The notes under the pieces were generated by a model. The model was not told the DNA's origin, did not search any database, and saw only the letters and a list, made by a program, of their open reading frames with translations. 64,000 nucleotides of DNA from Boswellia sacra. Taxonomy: Eukaryota; Streptophyta; Magnoliopsida; Sapindales; Burseraceae. Positions 12,098 to 24,377 of this stretch are shown piece after piece (positions within the stretch are counted from its first letter, which is position 1; every line of letters begins with the position of its first letter). The stretch spans positions 682,001-746,000 of the forward strand of contig SNVD02013723.1 in assembly GCA_013180625.2 (NCBI GenBank), written 5' to 3'. A program made the translations under genes and the position numbers.

Positions 12098-14699
12098 TGT
12101 AATATTCTAAATTTTGTAGTGTACATTATATCATGTGTTATGGTTACATATGTATTAATGTATATATATTGTATTTGAATTGTAATGTAATAAATGAAAG
12201 AATGAGGGGCTTAATTAAAACAGTGATGGGTTTAATAGTTATAAAAGAGGAGAGAAGGACTAATGAGAAATTTGCCTTAATATTTATCTCTAAAAATGGG
12301 AAGAATTCTAGAATTTCTTCCCTCTTGCTCTTAAGTGAACGGTTTAAGCTCTTCACACTCTCTCTAAGTTTTCAACACAAAAATTCATCAAGACCACAAA
12401 GAAGGGAAGGAGAAGGAAGAAAGAAAATGGTAAGAACTTATCTTTTTCCTTTAGAATTCTTGTGCTATTGTGTTTGTATTTGCAAGAATTCATTTGGGTT
12501 GTGATGTGAGTATATGAATTGTTGTTTGTGCTGCTGGAAAATTGTATGGAGATGTGAATTTGAATGAGTTTTGAATGCATCTAAGTAAGGAGATGAAGAT
12601 ATAAGCTAGAATTGAGGGTTTAGTTCAAATCCTGGAAATTTTGTTACACTGAACAGTGCATGTTCCGAAAATTACCAAAAATCAGGGGGACATTTTCTTG
12701 TTCTAAAATTTTTGTGGATGAAAATGGACATGTCCAGGAGTGTATAGCAATTTGAATCACTTAAAAAATTCTTAGTGTGTAAATTGTAATGAATTTTGAA
12801 ATTCAGGTTCGAAAATTGTGAATTCCCCTGTTTTAAAATAGGGCAGGGAGAGTGAACTCGATTTGAGGGGGCAAATCTTTGTAAAAGTGCCTAAATTTTT
12901 ATATGCAAGTTCTTCTATGTGTCAGATATAATACTGTAAATTTTTAATGAGATTCAAGCTCTGTATAAATTTCTATGAATTTAAAAAATTGGCTTGATAA
13001 AACTAGAATTTTTCAGTTTCCAAAACAGGGCAGTTAGAATTAATTGGGTTTAAATGACTTAAAGCCCTTGAAAAGCCCTTATTTTTGGTATGGAGGTATA
13101 TACATATGTTATATACCAGCCTGTAAATTTTTGTAGCCATTTGAGTAGGATTGAAATTCCTACAAATTTTTAAGTTGATAGTGCTCAGTGAAGTGAATGC
13201 AGTGGCAGAATTGTTGAGGTAATAAATTTGATTATTTTGAGTGGCCAAATGACCCCAAATTGGCTCTAAAAATTTTAAGGAGACATGAGGTATGTGTGTA
13301 AAAGATGTCTACCTACTTGTGTGAATTTTTGGAAGTAGATAATTGTTGTTGTGAATTGTTTGTCAAAGTAAGTATGAAAATAGAGCCAAAAAGGGGGAAA
13401 TATTTTACAAGTGTATGGTGACCTAAAAAGAGATTTTGTTTTATTTTTAGGTCAATCACAAGCATCGAAAAGCAGCTATACAAGGTAAGTAAGCTAACTA
13501 TTCTGAGGCCACAATAAATTTTGTGTACTGTATGTATGTAATTTTGTGGATTGTAACACTATTAATTGTAAGCACCTTGATGCTTGAATGTGAGATATTG
13601 TGACTGTTTTAGAAGCCTGATATCGAGCTTCTTTAATGTGACTGATTGTGAATGAGGAAAAGTGATTGGCATGCCAAGACCTAGGAAGTTTAGCTCTCAT
13701 GGCTTGAGGGGAGGTCTGGACCATGTGTTTCTCTAGATGAGATTCGGTAGCATGGGCCCGGTATCACCCGAATTGTCAGACTAGCCTCGAGCTATTTCAA
13801 GTGTAGGCATCTAAATGTATTTGTACTGTTCTGTATTGTTTCATGACTTAAGGGGAGGTCTAGACCATGTGTTTCTCTAGTTGAGATTTGGTAGCATGGG
13901 CCCGGTATCACCCGGATTGTCAGACTAGCCTTGAGCATTCCATACTCCCATGACTTGAGGGGAGGTCTAGACCATGTGTTTCTCTAGATGAGATTCGGTA
14001 GCATGGGCCCGGTATCGCCCGGATTGTCAGACTAGCCTTGAGCTATTGTATGGGAACTGACTGTGAAATGGAAAGTCCTACCTTGATTAGAGAGTCTTTC
14101 CTAGGTGACTGTAACTAATACTATGGAAGCTTCCTCATTCTGTGATTGTGATTGTACATGAAAAAGCGATGAGTAGAGAAATGTGAACTCACTTATGTGA
14201 GATTGAATCGACCTACAAAGGTCTAGAAAGAAAATTGGCGAATGAGTGCAAATGTAACCGAAGTGAGTTCGGAGCATTTCTTCTTTAACAAGTTAGCTAA
14301 TGCCTGTGTAGTTAGAAGTGGATAATTTCATACTGTAGATTGAATTCCAATGTTATTGTTTATTGTCGTATATTCACTTAGCTTACTTACTGAGTTTTAC
14401 TCACTGAAGTTGTTGTGTGCCTCAGGTGAGCAGTAGAGTGAGTTTTTGGATGGAGGACTTTTGGCATATCGATAGAGTTCCCTTGGCAACCAAAGACCGC
14501 TGCTCTATATTAGCATAGCCATACTGTAGAAACTCTTTTGATTTTTGAATGTATCTATATACAGTGAAATGGTGTGGTTGTGATTAGAAGCTCTGTTTTG
14601 TGTGATAATAATATTAATTTTTGAAAGAAATAACAGAGTTCATATTTAAATGACCGTAAAAAAATGCTATATTTTGTTTGTCTAGTATGGGTTATGACA
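12098..14699 (+). repeat. 5' LTR of the gypsy element
   Basis: 2602 bp with TG...CA ends. It includes about 45 bp near 12,290-12,335 that are missing from the 3' LTR, and an internal triplicate repeat at 13698-14044. The open frames inside it (for example 12133-12504) are repeated in the other LTR and are not genes. Confidence 0.95.
13698..14044 (+). repeat. Three ~95-bp repeats inside the LTR
   Basis: Copies start at 13698, 13842 and 13949. Each begins CATG(A/G)CTT(G/A)AGGGGAGG, passes through GGGCCCGGTATC, and ends in AGACTAGCC. They are separated by short unique sequence. The same three copies are in the other LTR (21059-21405), so they predate this insertion. Confidence 0.88.
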
Positions 14700-14703
14700 G
14701 TAA

Positions 14704-14715
14704 TGGTATCAGAGC
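14704..14715 (+). other. Primer-binding site of the gypsy element
   Basis: TGGTATCAGAGC, complementary to the 3' end of initiator tRNA-Met, four bases after the 5' LTR. Confidence 0.92.
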
Positions 14716-14933
14716 ATAGGTTTAAGGTTCTGTAGACATTTTGTTGCAAGCGTTCAAGGGAACCAAGTCCATGCCAAATCCTCCATAGTAAGTAAAATTG
14801 ATAATTGTTTGATTTCTTTATTGAAATCTCTGAAATGGTTGTATATGATGAGGAGTGCTAATTATTATTATTAGTAGAATTATCGTTATTTATATGGTGC
14901 CTTATTCTGTTCTAATGATCAGAATTGATAGTC

Positions 14934-17900
14934 ATGTCTCTACCGGGACGACCCAAGAGGGCCGATAATCCCACCGTGGGGGAAATGAGAAGAGGTAGCA
15001 CCACATCTAGAATGAGACGAACCTCAGAGCTGGACGAACCTGCTTTGGTCAGAAATAGAAGATCGAAGAGGCAAGTTGGGACTAGTAGCAGCTCACGGGC
15101 TCAGGACACTACAGTCCAGGAGTTAGTACAGATTTTGACTGATGTGAGACGGGAGGCTACACAACCTAGTTCCATCACCACTTCTGAAAATATACAAGTT
15201 GTGGAGCAGTTTAGAAGACTCAACCCTTCATCCTTTACAGGCTCAACAAACCCATTAGCTGCAGAAGAATGGGTTCGTAAAATGGAGAGAATATTCGAGC
15301 TTATGGGGTGTACTGATACACAATGGCTCACATGTTCTACTTTTATGCTAGATGATAGTGCAAGTTACTGGTGGGAAATGACCAAGAGAGCTCACACTGG
15401 AGAAGATGGAGTGCTTACTTGGGCTCAGTTTAAAGAGTTGTTTTATGACAAGTACTTCCCTCAGTCATTGAAGAATGAGAAGATTGCTGAATTTTTACAG
15501 TTAACTCAGGGGTCTATGTCCCTCACAGAATATGAAAGGAAGTTCGAGGCTCTCTCCAGATTTGCTCCACACCTCATCAATACAGAAGAGGAGAAAGCCA
15601 AGCTCTTTGAGAGAGGCCTGAAACCAGAAATTCGAAGGCACGTGGTAGCTTTTGAATTGAAAAGCTACAGTGCAGTGCTGAGGAAGGCTCAGATATTGGA
15701 CAGAGATGAAGAAATGACTGAAGCTGGCAAGTCTAAAGAAGAGGGTTCTGGTTCTCAACCAAGGAAGCCATGGAGGAATAATAGCAAACGGTTCGAGAAA
15801 GGCAAAAGAAAGAAGAAGCAGAATACGGGTAGGAAAGAATTTCCTGTATGTGACACATGCCATAGAACACATAAAGGTATGTGTCATTTCAAGACTGGAG
15901 CGTGCTTCCGGTGTGGAAAAACTGGACACTTTATTGCATCATGTTCTGAAGCCAGTCAAGCTCCTATTACTCCTGGTAGAGTTCAAAATGCATCGAGTAG
16001 AGAACCACGAGCTCAAGGAAGAGTCTATGCCCTTACCACCACTGAAGCACGGGAGGCTCCATCGGTTGTTTCTGGTATTATCTCTGTTCTTGGTCATAAT
16101 GCTCATGTATTGTTTGATTCGGGTGCCACTCATTCCTTTATGTCTCATACTTTTGCTCATAAAGTGGAGGTAAAGCCTTCAATTATGGAGGTTGAGATGT
16201 GTGTCTCTACTCCTTCGGGGATGGCATTGTGTGCTAAAGAAGAGTTGAAATCCTGCCCGATTAAAATAGATAGCCAAGAGTTAGAGGCCAATCTAATCAT
16301 CTTGGAGATGCGTGATTTTGATGTGATTCTGGGTATGGATTGGCTGTCTAAATATCATGCAGATGTCAAGTGTTTTGAGAAGAAAGTGGTATTCCATACT
16401 CCACTCGGATTGGAGTGCAGCTTTGTCGGAGTGGATATAGTTTCATTGCCACGGATTGTTTTAGCTTTGAAAGCCCAAAAGTTCCTTCGGAAGGGATGTA
16501 TGGGTTTCTTGGCTTGTGTTATGGAGACACCGAAGGACGAAAAGAGTATTCAGAACATTCCAGTGGTAAATGAATTTACAGATGTGTTCCCAGAAGAATT
16601 ACCCGGACTCCCTCCCGATCGAGAAATTGAGTTCACTATCGATCTTTTACCGGGAACCACTCCTATATCCAAAGTTTCATATCGGATGTCACCAACGGAA
16701 CTTAAAGAATTGAAGGAGCAGTTACAGGAGTTACTGGATAAGGGTTTCATCCGTCCCAGTGTCTCTCCTTGGGGAGCACCAGTTCTGTTTGTGAAGAAAA
16801 AGGATGGGACAATGAGATTGTGCATTGATTATCGTGAGTTGAATCGGGTGACTATAAAGAACAAGTATCCACTTTCAAGGATTGATGATCTACTCGATCA
16901 GTTGCATGGGGTAAGTGTGTTTTCTAAGATTGATCTTCGATCCGAATACCATCAGTTAAAGATCAGAAAGGAAGACATTTTCAAGACTGCTTTTCGAACG
17001 AGGTATGGGCACTATGAATTCTTAGTGATGCCTTTCGGACTCACGAATGCTCCAGCTGCTTTTATGGATCTTATGAACCGTGTTTTTAAGGAATTCTTGG
17101 ATAAATTCATCATTGTGTTCATTGATGATATTTTGGTGTATTCTAAGAATTTTGAAGAATACGAAGAGCATTTGAGAAGGGTATTGCAGTTATTGAGAGA
17201 GAAGAAACTGTATGCCAAATTCAAGAAATGCGAGTTTTGGCTCAACCAGATTTCCTTCTTGGGTCACATTGTTTCAGGTGATGGGATCTCAGTAGACCCA
17301 AATAAAGTGGAAGCTATTGTGAAGTGGCCGAGACCGACTAATGTAACTGAAGTGCGTAGCTTTCTGGGATTGGCTGGATACTATAGGAGATTTGTTGAAG
17401 GCTTTTCCAAGATAGCCTCGCCCTTAACACAGTTGACTAGGAAGAATGTAGCTTTTGTATGGTCAGAAGACTGTGAGAAAAGTTTTCAGGAACTCAAGAA
17501 CCGATTGGTGACAGCTCCAGTACTGACTATCCCTTCTGGTTCAGAAGGATTTGTGATATACAGTGATGCTTCTAAGAACGGGTTGGGGTGTGTTTTGATG
17601 CAAAATGGCAAGGTTATAGCCTATGCATCTCGACAATTGAAGGACTATGAGAAGAATTACCCTACCCATGATCTAGAACTGGCAGCAGTGGTGTTTGCAT
17701 TAAAGATTTGGAGGCATTACTTATACGGAGCAAGATGTGAGATTTATACCGACCATAAGAGCTTTAAATATTTCTTCACTCAGAAGGAATTAAATATGAG
17801 GCAAAGGCGATGGCTTGAATTGGTCAAGGATTATGATTGTGTCATTAATTATCATCCTGGAAAAGTGAATGTGGTGGCGGATGCCTTGAGTAGAAAGTCT

Positions 17901-19454
17901 TCTAGACATATGGCTGCTTTAGTTACCACACAACGATCAATAATGCAAGATCTGGAGAAACTTGCTATTGAGATTGTTCAGCTGAATAAATGCTTACATT
18001 TGGCGTCATTGGTCGTGTAACCCACCATTATTGAGAAGATCAAGAGGAGTCAATGTGAAGATGCCTTTTTGAAGAAGGTGAGGGAAGAAGTTCTATTGGG
18101 GAAGAGGCCAGGTTTTGTTATCTCTTCCGACGGGGTATTATACTTCGAAGGAAGATTATGTGTGCCAAATGTGATAGAGTTGAAACGAGAAATATTGAAT
18201 GAAGCACATAGTTCTCCTTATTCGGTGCATTCTGGCTGTACAAAGATGTATAAGGATCTCCGAAATAACTACTGGTGGGTTGGTATGAAGAAGGAAATAG
18301 CTCAATTTGTTGAACAATGCTTAGTTTGTCAACAAGTTAAAGCTGAACATCAAAGGCCATCGGGATTAATAAATCCACTATCAATACCAGAATGGAAATG
18401 GAAACACATCACTATGGATTTTGTTGTGGGTCTACCGAGGACTAGGAATGGATATGATGCAATTTGGGTGATTGTGGACCGGTTAACAAAATCAGCACAT
18501 TTTCTTCCTGTGCGCACTACCTTCACTATGGACAGATGTGCTCAGCTCTATGTAGATGAGATTGTTAGACTACATGGAGTACCGGTATCTATTGTTTCAG
18601 ATCGGGACCCAAGATTCACCTCCCAATTCTGGAAAAGTTTACATAAGGCTTTGGGTACTAAATTAAAGTTCAGCATGGCTTTTCATCCTCAAACAGATGG
18701 TCAGTCGGAAAGGACCATCCAGATTCTGGAAGATATGCTTAGAAATTGTGTGTTGGACTTCAACGATAGCTGGGACAAACAGTTGACTTTGGTTGAATTT
18801 GCATACAACAACAGCTATCAATCCACAATAAGAATGGCCCCTTATGAAGCCTTGTATGGGAGGAAGTGTAGATCACCCATCCATTGGGATGAGGTTGGCG
18901 AAAGAAAGATACTTGGGCCGGAAATTGTACAACAAACATGTGATATCATTCGAAAAGTGAAGGACAGAATGAATGCAGCACAAAGCAGACAGAAGAGTTA
19001 TGCTGATCAGCGAAGGAAGAAGTTGGAATTTGCAGCAGGAGATAAAGTTTTCCTTAAAGTTGCTCCTATGAAAGGAATGATGCGATTTAGAAAGAAAGGG
19101 AAATTGAGTCCAAGATTTATTGGCCCTTATGAGATTCTGGAAAGGATTGGAGAGGCAGCATATAAACTTGCCTTACCACCTTCATTGTTTGGAGCGCACG
19201 ATGTCTTTCATGTCTCCATGTTAAGGAAATATGTTTCGGATCCATCCCATGTGCTGAGTTCTGAACTTCCGGAGTTGAGAGCCGATCTTACATATGAGGA
19301 GAGACCGATCCGAATCATAGATCGTAAAGAACATGGACTTCGGAAGAGGAACATACCATTGGTGAAAGTACTTTGGGAAAATCACTCCATAGGAGAAGCA
19401 ACTTGGGAATTAAAGGAAGAAATGCGTACCAAATACCCCTCTCTATTCGAATGA
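14934..19454 (+). pseudogene. Gypsy gag-pol polyprotein, one internal stop codon
   Basis: One reading frame runs from ATG 14934 to TGA at 19452-19454, broken only by TAA at 18018-18020 (codon 1029). In order it has: gag (about residues 75-215); CCHC zinc knuckle from C324; aspartic protease with a DSG active site (D395); reverse transcriptase with the FIDD motif (D731, D732); RNase H (D878); integrase with an HHCC zinc finger and D1162, D1223, E1259 spaced as the D-D-35-E catalytic core; and a chromodomain-like C-terminus with aromatic residues near the end. The stop falls between RNase H and integrase, so the standing product would lack integrase. CAA to TAA is the simplest route. The sequence on both sides is otherwise open, which suggests recent loss of function. 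Confidence 0.93.
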
Positions 19455-19484
19455 TTGTACTGAATTTCGGGGACGAAATTCTTT

Positions 19485-19500
19485 TAAAGGGGGGGAGAGT
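19485..19500 (+). other. Polypurine tract of the gypsy element
   Basis: An A/G run (AAAGGGGGGGAGAG, then T) abuts the 3' LTR start at 19501. The preceding GGGGACGAAATTC stretch is typical of the end of Tekay-type elements. Confidence 0.88.
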
Positions 19501-22060
19501 TGTAATATCCTAAATTTTGTAGTGTACATTATATCATGTGTTATGGTTACATATGTATTAATGTATATATATTGTATTTGAATTGTAATGTAATAAATGA
19601 AAGAATGAGGGGCTTAATTAAAAGAGTGACGGGTTTAATAGTTATAAAAGAAGAGAGAATGACTAATGAGAAATTTGCCTTAATATTTATCTATTAAGTG
19701 AACGGTTTCAGCTCTTCACACTCTCTCTAAGTTTTCAACACAAAAATTCATCAAGACCACAAAGAAGGGAAGGAGAAGGAAGAAAGAAAAGGGTAAGAAC
19801 TTATCTTTTTCCTTTAGAATTCTTGTGCTATTGTGTTTGTATTTGCAAGAATTCTTTTGGGTTGTGATGTGAGTATATGAATTGTTGTTTGTGCTGCTGG
19901 AAAATTGTATGGAGATGTGAATTTGAATGAGTTTTGAATGCATCTAAGTAAGGAGATGAAGATATAAGCTAGAATTGAGAGTTTAGTTCAAATCTTGGAA
20001 ATTTTGTTACACTGAACAGTGCATGTTCCGAAAATTACCAAAAATCAGGGGGACATTTTCTTGTTCTAAAATTTTTGTGGATGAAGATAGACATGTCCAG
20101 GAGTGTATAGCAATTGGAATCACTTAAAAATTCGTAGTGTGTAAATTGTAATGAATTTTGAAATTCTGGTTCGAAAATTGTGAATTCCCCTATTTTAAAA
20201 TAGGGCAGGGAGAGTGAACTCGATTTGAGGGGGCAAATCTTTGTAAAAGTGCCTGAATTTATGTATGCAAGTTCTTCTATGTGTCAGATATAAGACTGTA
20301 AATTTTTAATGAGATTGAAGCTCTGTATAAATTTCTATGAATTTTTAAAGTTGGCTTGATAAAACTGGAATTTTTCAGTTTCCAAAACAGGGCAGTTAGA
20401 ATTAATTGGGTTTAAATGACTTAAAGCCCTTGAAAAGCCCTGATTTTTGGTATGGAGGTATATACATATGTTATATACCAGCCTGTAAATTTTTGTAGCC
20501 ATTTGAGTAGGATTGAAATTCCTACAAATTTTTAAGTTGATAGTGCTCAGTGAAGTGAATGCAGTGGCAGAATTGTTGAGGTAATAAATTTGATTATTTT
20601 GAGTGGCCAAATGACCCCAAATTGGCTCTAAAAATTTTAAGGAGACATGAGGTATGTGTGTAAAAGATGTCTACCTACTTGTGTGAATTTTTGGAAGTAG
20701 ATAATTGTTGTTGTGAATTGTTTGTCAAAGTAAGTATAGAAATAGAGCCAAAAAGGGGGAAATATTTTACAAGTGTATGGTGACCTAAAAAGAGATTTTG
20801 TTTTATTTTTAGGTCAATCACAAGCATTGAAAAGTAGCTATACAAGGTAAGTAAGCTAACTATCTGAGGCCACAATAAATTTTGTGTACTGTATGTATGT
20901 AATTTTGTGGATTGTAACACTATTAATTGTAAGCACCTTGATGCTTGAATGTGAGATATTGTGACTGTTTTAGAAGCCTGATATCGAGCTTCTTTAATGT
21001 GACTGATTGTGAATGAGGAAAAGTGATTGGCATGCCAAGACCTAGGAAGTTTAGCTCTCATGGCTTGAGGGGAGGTCTGGACCATGTGTTTCTCTAGATG
21101 AGATTCGGTAGCATGGGGCTGGTATCACCCGGATTGTCAGACTAGCCTCGAGCTATTTCAAGTGTAGGCATCTAAATGTATTTGTACTGTTCTGTACTGT
21201 TTCATGGCTTAAGGGGAGGTCTAGACCATGTGTTTCTCTAGATGAGATTTGGTAGCATGGGCCCGGTATCACCCGGATTGTCAGACTAGCCTTGAGCATT
21301 CCATACTCCCATGACTTGAGGGGAGGTCTGGACCATGTGTTTCTCTAAATGAGATTCGGTAGCATGGGCCCGGTATCACCCGGATTGTTAGACTAGCCTT
21401 GAGCTATTGTATGGGAACTGACTGTGAAATGAAAAGTCCTACCTTGATTAGAGAGCCTTTCCCTAGGTGACTGTAACTGATACTATGGAAGCTTCCTCAT
21501 TCTGTGATTGTGATTGTACATGAAAAAGCGATGAGTAGAGAAATGTGAACTCACTTATGTGAGATTGAATCGACCTACAAAGGTCTAGAAAGAAAATTGG
21601 CGAAGGAGTGCAAATGTAACGAAGTGAGTTCAGAGCATTTCTTCTTTAACAAGTTAGCTAATGCCTGTGTAGTTAGAAGTGGATAATTTCATACTGTAGA
21701 TTGAATTCCAATGTTATTGTTTATTGTCGTATATTCACTTAGCTTACTTACTGAGTTTTACTCACTGAAGTTGTTGTGTGCCTCAGGTGAGCAGTAGAGT
21801 GAGTTTTTGGATGGAGGACTTTTGGCATATCGATAGAGTTCCCTTGGCAACCAAAGACCGCTGCTCTACATTAGCATAGCCATACTGTAGAATCTCTTTT
21901 GATTTTTGAATGTATCTATATACAGTGAAATGGTGTGGTTGTGATTAGAAGCTCTGTTTTGTGTGATAATAATATTAATTTTTGAAAGAAATAACAGAGT
22001 TCATATTTAAATGACCGTAAAAAAATGCTATATTTTGTTTGTCTAGTATGGGTTATGACA
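19501..22060 (+). repeat. 3' LTR of the gypsy element
   Basis: 2560 bp, nearly identical to 12098-14699 apart from scattered substitutions and a ~45-bp deletion near 19,690. The triplicate repeat is at 21059-21405. The CCTAG target duplication follows at 22061-22065. Confidence 0.95.
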
Positions 22061-22065
22061 CCTAG

Positions 22066-24369
22066 GCTACTGGCCTCTTACAAAACAAGGGTTAGATGAG
22101 CTTGAGACTATTAATGCAAGCCCTATCACTATGGTGGTAGGGAAAGAGAAACGAGAGTTTTTAGTCGACCCTTTTGTGTTAGAAGAAAACCAATTTTAGG
22201 GTTCTTTGAGATACAGTTGTGAAGAAGAAGAATCATAAAACAATAACAAGAGTTGGAATCACTCTGCTAATATTGAAGGTTGGCCGTGGCAAGAGAAGAG
22301 AGTGATTCTTGTTCATGTTAATGCCATTTTGTTCGAGCATATGTTGTGTTTGATGTACAACGATTGTTCTTCTTTGTTGCAGCTTAATGGTAGGGAGATT
22401 AAATAATAAATTTAATATTAATAAATATCTGATTGAAGGGCATTTTTATCGATTTGTCTATTTATTATTAAGTTTTGCAGCGTTAAAGGCATTTTAGTCT
22501 TTTTATTGTCTGTCAACTATTGTTTATTATCAGAAAGACTAAAAACAATTAACTTTAACGGAGAAATGAAACCTCAGGGGCCAAACTACGTATTTCTAAA
22601 AAAATGAAGATGAAAAATTTAAAAATTATAGCTTTTATCTAAATGCCAATAAATACAAAGTCTGAATAATTTATTACTCCTTTAATTTTCTTAAAGGCCC
22701 TTATAAATTTTATTTATAACCGATTTGTACATGACCTAATATTTTAGTTTTGGAACATTATTATCTATTTCTTATTTTATATTATGATTTTCTATATATT
22801 CTTAAAATTATTTTACGATCATTTATATTATTTATATGTCAAATTCTTTTAAAAAATAATTTTTATTCAATTATACACATTTAAATAAATTAAATTCATA
22901 ATAAATTTTATTACGTCAAATCAATTCACAAGTGAAAATAATATATATAAATAGGAATATATGTGTAAAATTATTAATTTTTAGACATTTTAATTCAGAT
23001 GTTGAAATGAAAAAAACATATTATTCAAATTTTATATTTAGACCTATTCAGATTTTAGTTTAATTTAGACCTATTCAAATTTCAGATAAAAAAATTGCCC
23101 CTCACTCTTACAAAATCTGTATACGAACTCATGTAGATCAATTGATGTAGCAATACTCATTTATTTACACACCATCAACCTTCATTAAATGAGTAGATTT
23201 TGTATATTTATTATTCCAATTACTTAATAACGCATCAGTTTGTATACAAAAGTTTGTATACAAAAATTTGTATAAAAAACTTGTAAGACTTGCATTATTC
23301 TATATAGAATGTGAGAGTTATCATCACTTATTGTTTTTAACATGGTTGCAAATGCCTAATTTGAATTTGTCAAGTGTTTCAAGTTGTATCCTGATATTTC
23401 TCAACTTCCACACTCAACATTTGGATTTATTATTCTGCTAAGTAATGCTATGCTGATTTATGATTTTTTTTCTTTAAACTATTATCCAACCTAGGAAAGT
23501 GCTAGCTGATAAATCAATGTGGAGGCGTTGGATAAAGATAGTGGTATATTTTGATAACTTGGGTAAATCTCTATTGAAAATACTTTAGATTGTTGGGAAC
23601 ATACGTCTATTCTACTGTCGAAGAATACCTGAGCTTTTTGTTTGTCTCTATCCCTACCATTCACGTAAACTTGGAGTTGAAGTATTGTTTAACTTTCAAT
23701 TGAGATTTTATGATTATTTTAGTGATACATGAAAAGAAATTGAAGAAATTAGAGAGAGAGAGATCTTTTGTAAAGTGTTAGGTAATAATTTATTCTTGTT
23801 GTCAATTGCTATAGATAATTCTAAAATTAATAATTTTTGTAATTTAAATATTTAGCAAAATCATTAAAATTAATTAACTCAAATTATATTTTATTATTTT
23901 GATATTCTTAATATATATTCTTGAAATTTTATAGCGTCTACATAATTCAACCCTAATCAACTCAAAGTAAAAATCATTATCTAGATCTTTTTTCAGTTAC
24001 AAATTTTATTGGAAGAAATTTACATTTTATTGGATGGAAAGAAAAATTAAAATGAAGAATATAGAAGAAAATATGAAAGTTTATTTTATGGGTTGTTTTA
24101 ATTGTCCCCTAAGAGTATAAGTAAATACCTCTGTGAATTTTTTCTCTAAAATTTTATTTTTATTTGCAACTAAAAACAAATTTTATATAAATTCATTTAT
24201 CTATTTGTTACTTTTTACACCATAAAAATTCTATAAATTCACTTTTAACTTTTATCAATTATGATATATCAATTTACATGCAAGAAATATAAAACATTTA
24301 ATGGTTAAGAGATATTTAAAACATTATAGAAAAGATGGTGTTGTAGGTTAATTTGACACATCGTGCATG
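22066..24369. other. Intergenic sequence after the gypsy element
   Basis: The first ~540 bp may be the right part of the putative outer TIR element. The rest is very AT-rich with no frame, tRNA or repeat array I can support. Confidence 0.5.
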
Positions 24370-24377
24370 GGTCTATC

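Larger units (their letters stand above)
12098..22060 (+). mobile_element. Full-length Ty3/gypsy chromovirus (Tekay/Del type)
   Basis: The LTRs at 12098-14699 and 19501-22060 start TGTAATAT and end ATGACA. A perfect target duplication CCTAG flanks the element (12093-12097 and 22061-22065). The initiator tRNA-Met primer site (14704-14715) and a polypurine tract (19485-19500) are in place. The gag-pol frame between them shows gag, zinc knuckle, protease, reverse transcriptase, RNase H, integrase and a chromodomain-like tail in the gypsy order. Long LTRs, a single frame and the chromodomain place it near Tekay/Del. The LTRs differ by scattered changes and a ~45-bp gap in the right LTR, so the insertion is fairly young but not new. 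Confidence 0.95.
1198..22605. mobile_element. Possible older TIR (MULE-like) element hosting the nested insertions
   Basis: About 1198-1350 and the reverse complement of about 22,440-22,605 share a patchy pattern: an AGAAATA box, a CCCCTGAG box, then a CGTTAA-type box in the same order and spacing. Removing the copia, gypsy and hAT insertions between them leaves roughly 1.6 kb, close to the size of the similar TIR element at 46365-48086. The similarity was judged by eye, I could not fix ends or a 9-bp target duplication, and nothing in the interior looks coding. This is an inference. Confidence 0.28.

Noticed and set aside
12133..12504. 123-residue frame starting at 12133
   Set aside because: It lies within the gypsy LTR and is disrupted in the other LTR copy, with no domain.
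18018..18068. Programmed recoding between the two gypsy frames
   Set aside because: The downstream part is in the same frame, no separate ATG or structure is evident, and a single CAA-to-TAA change explains it more simply.
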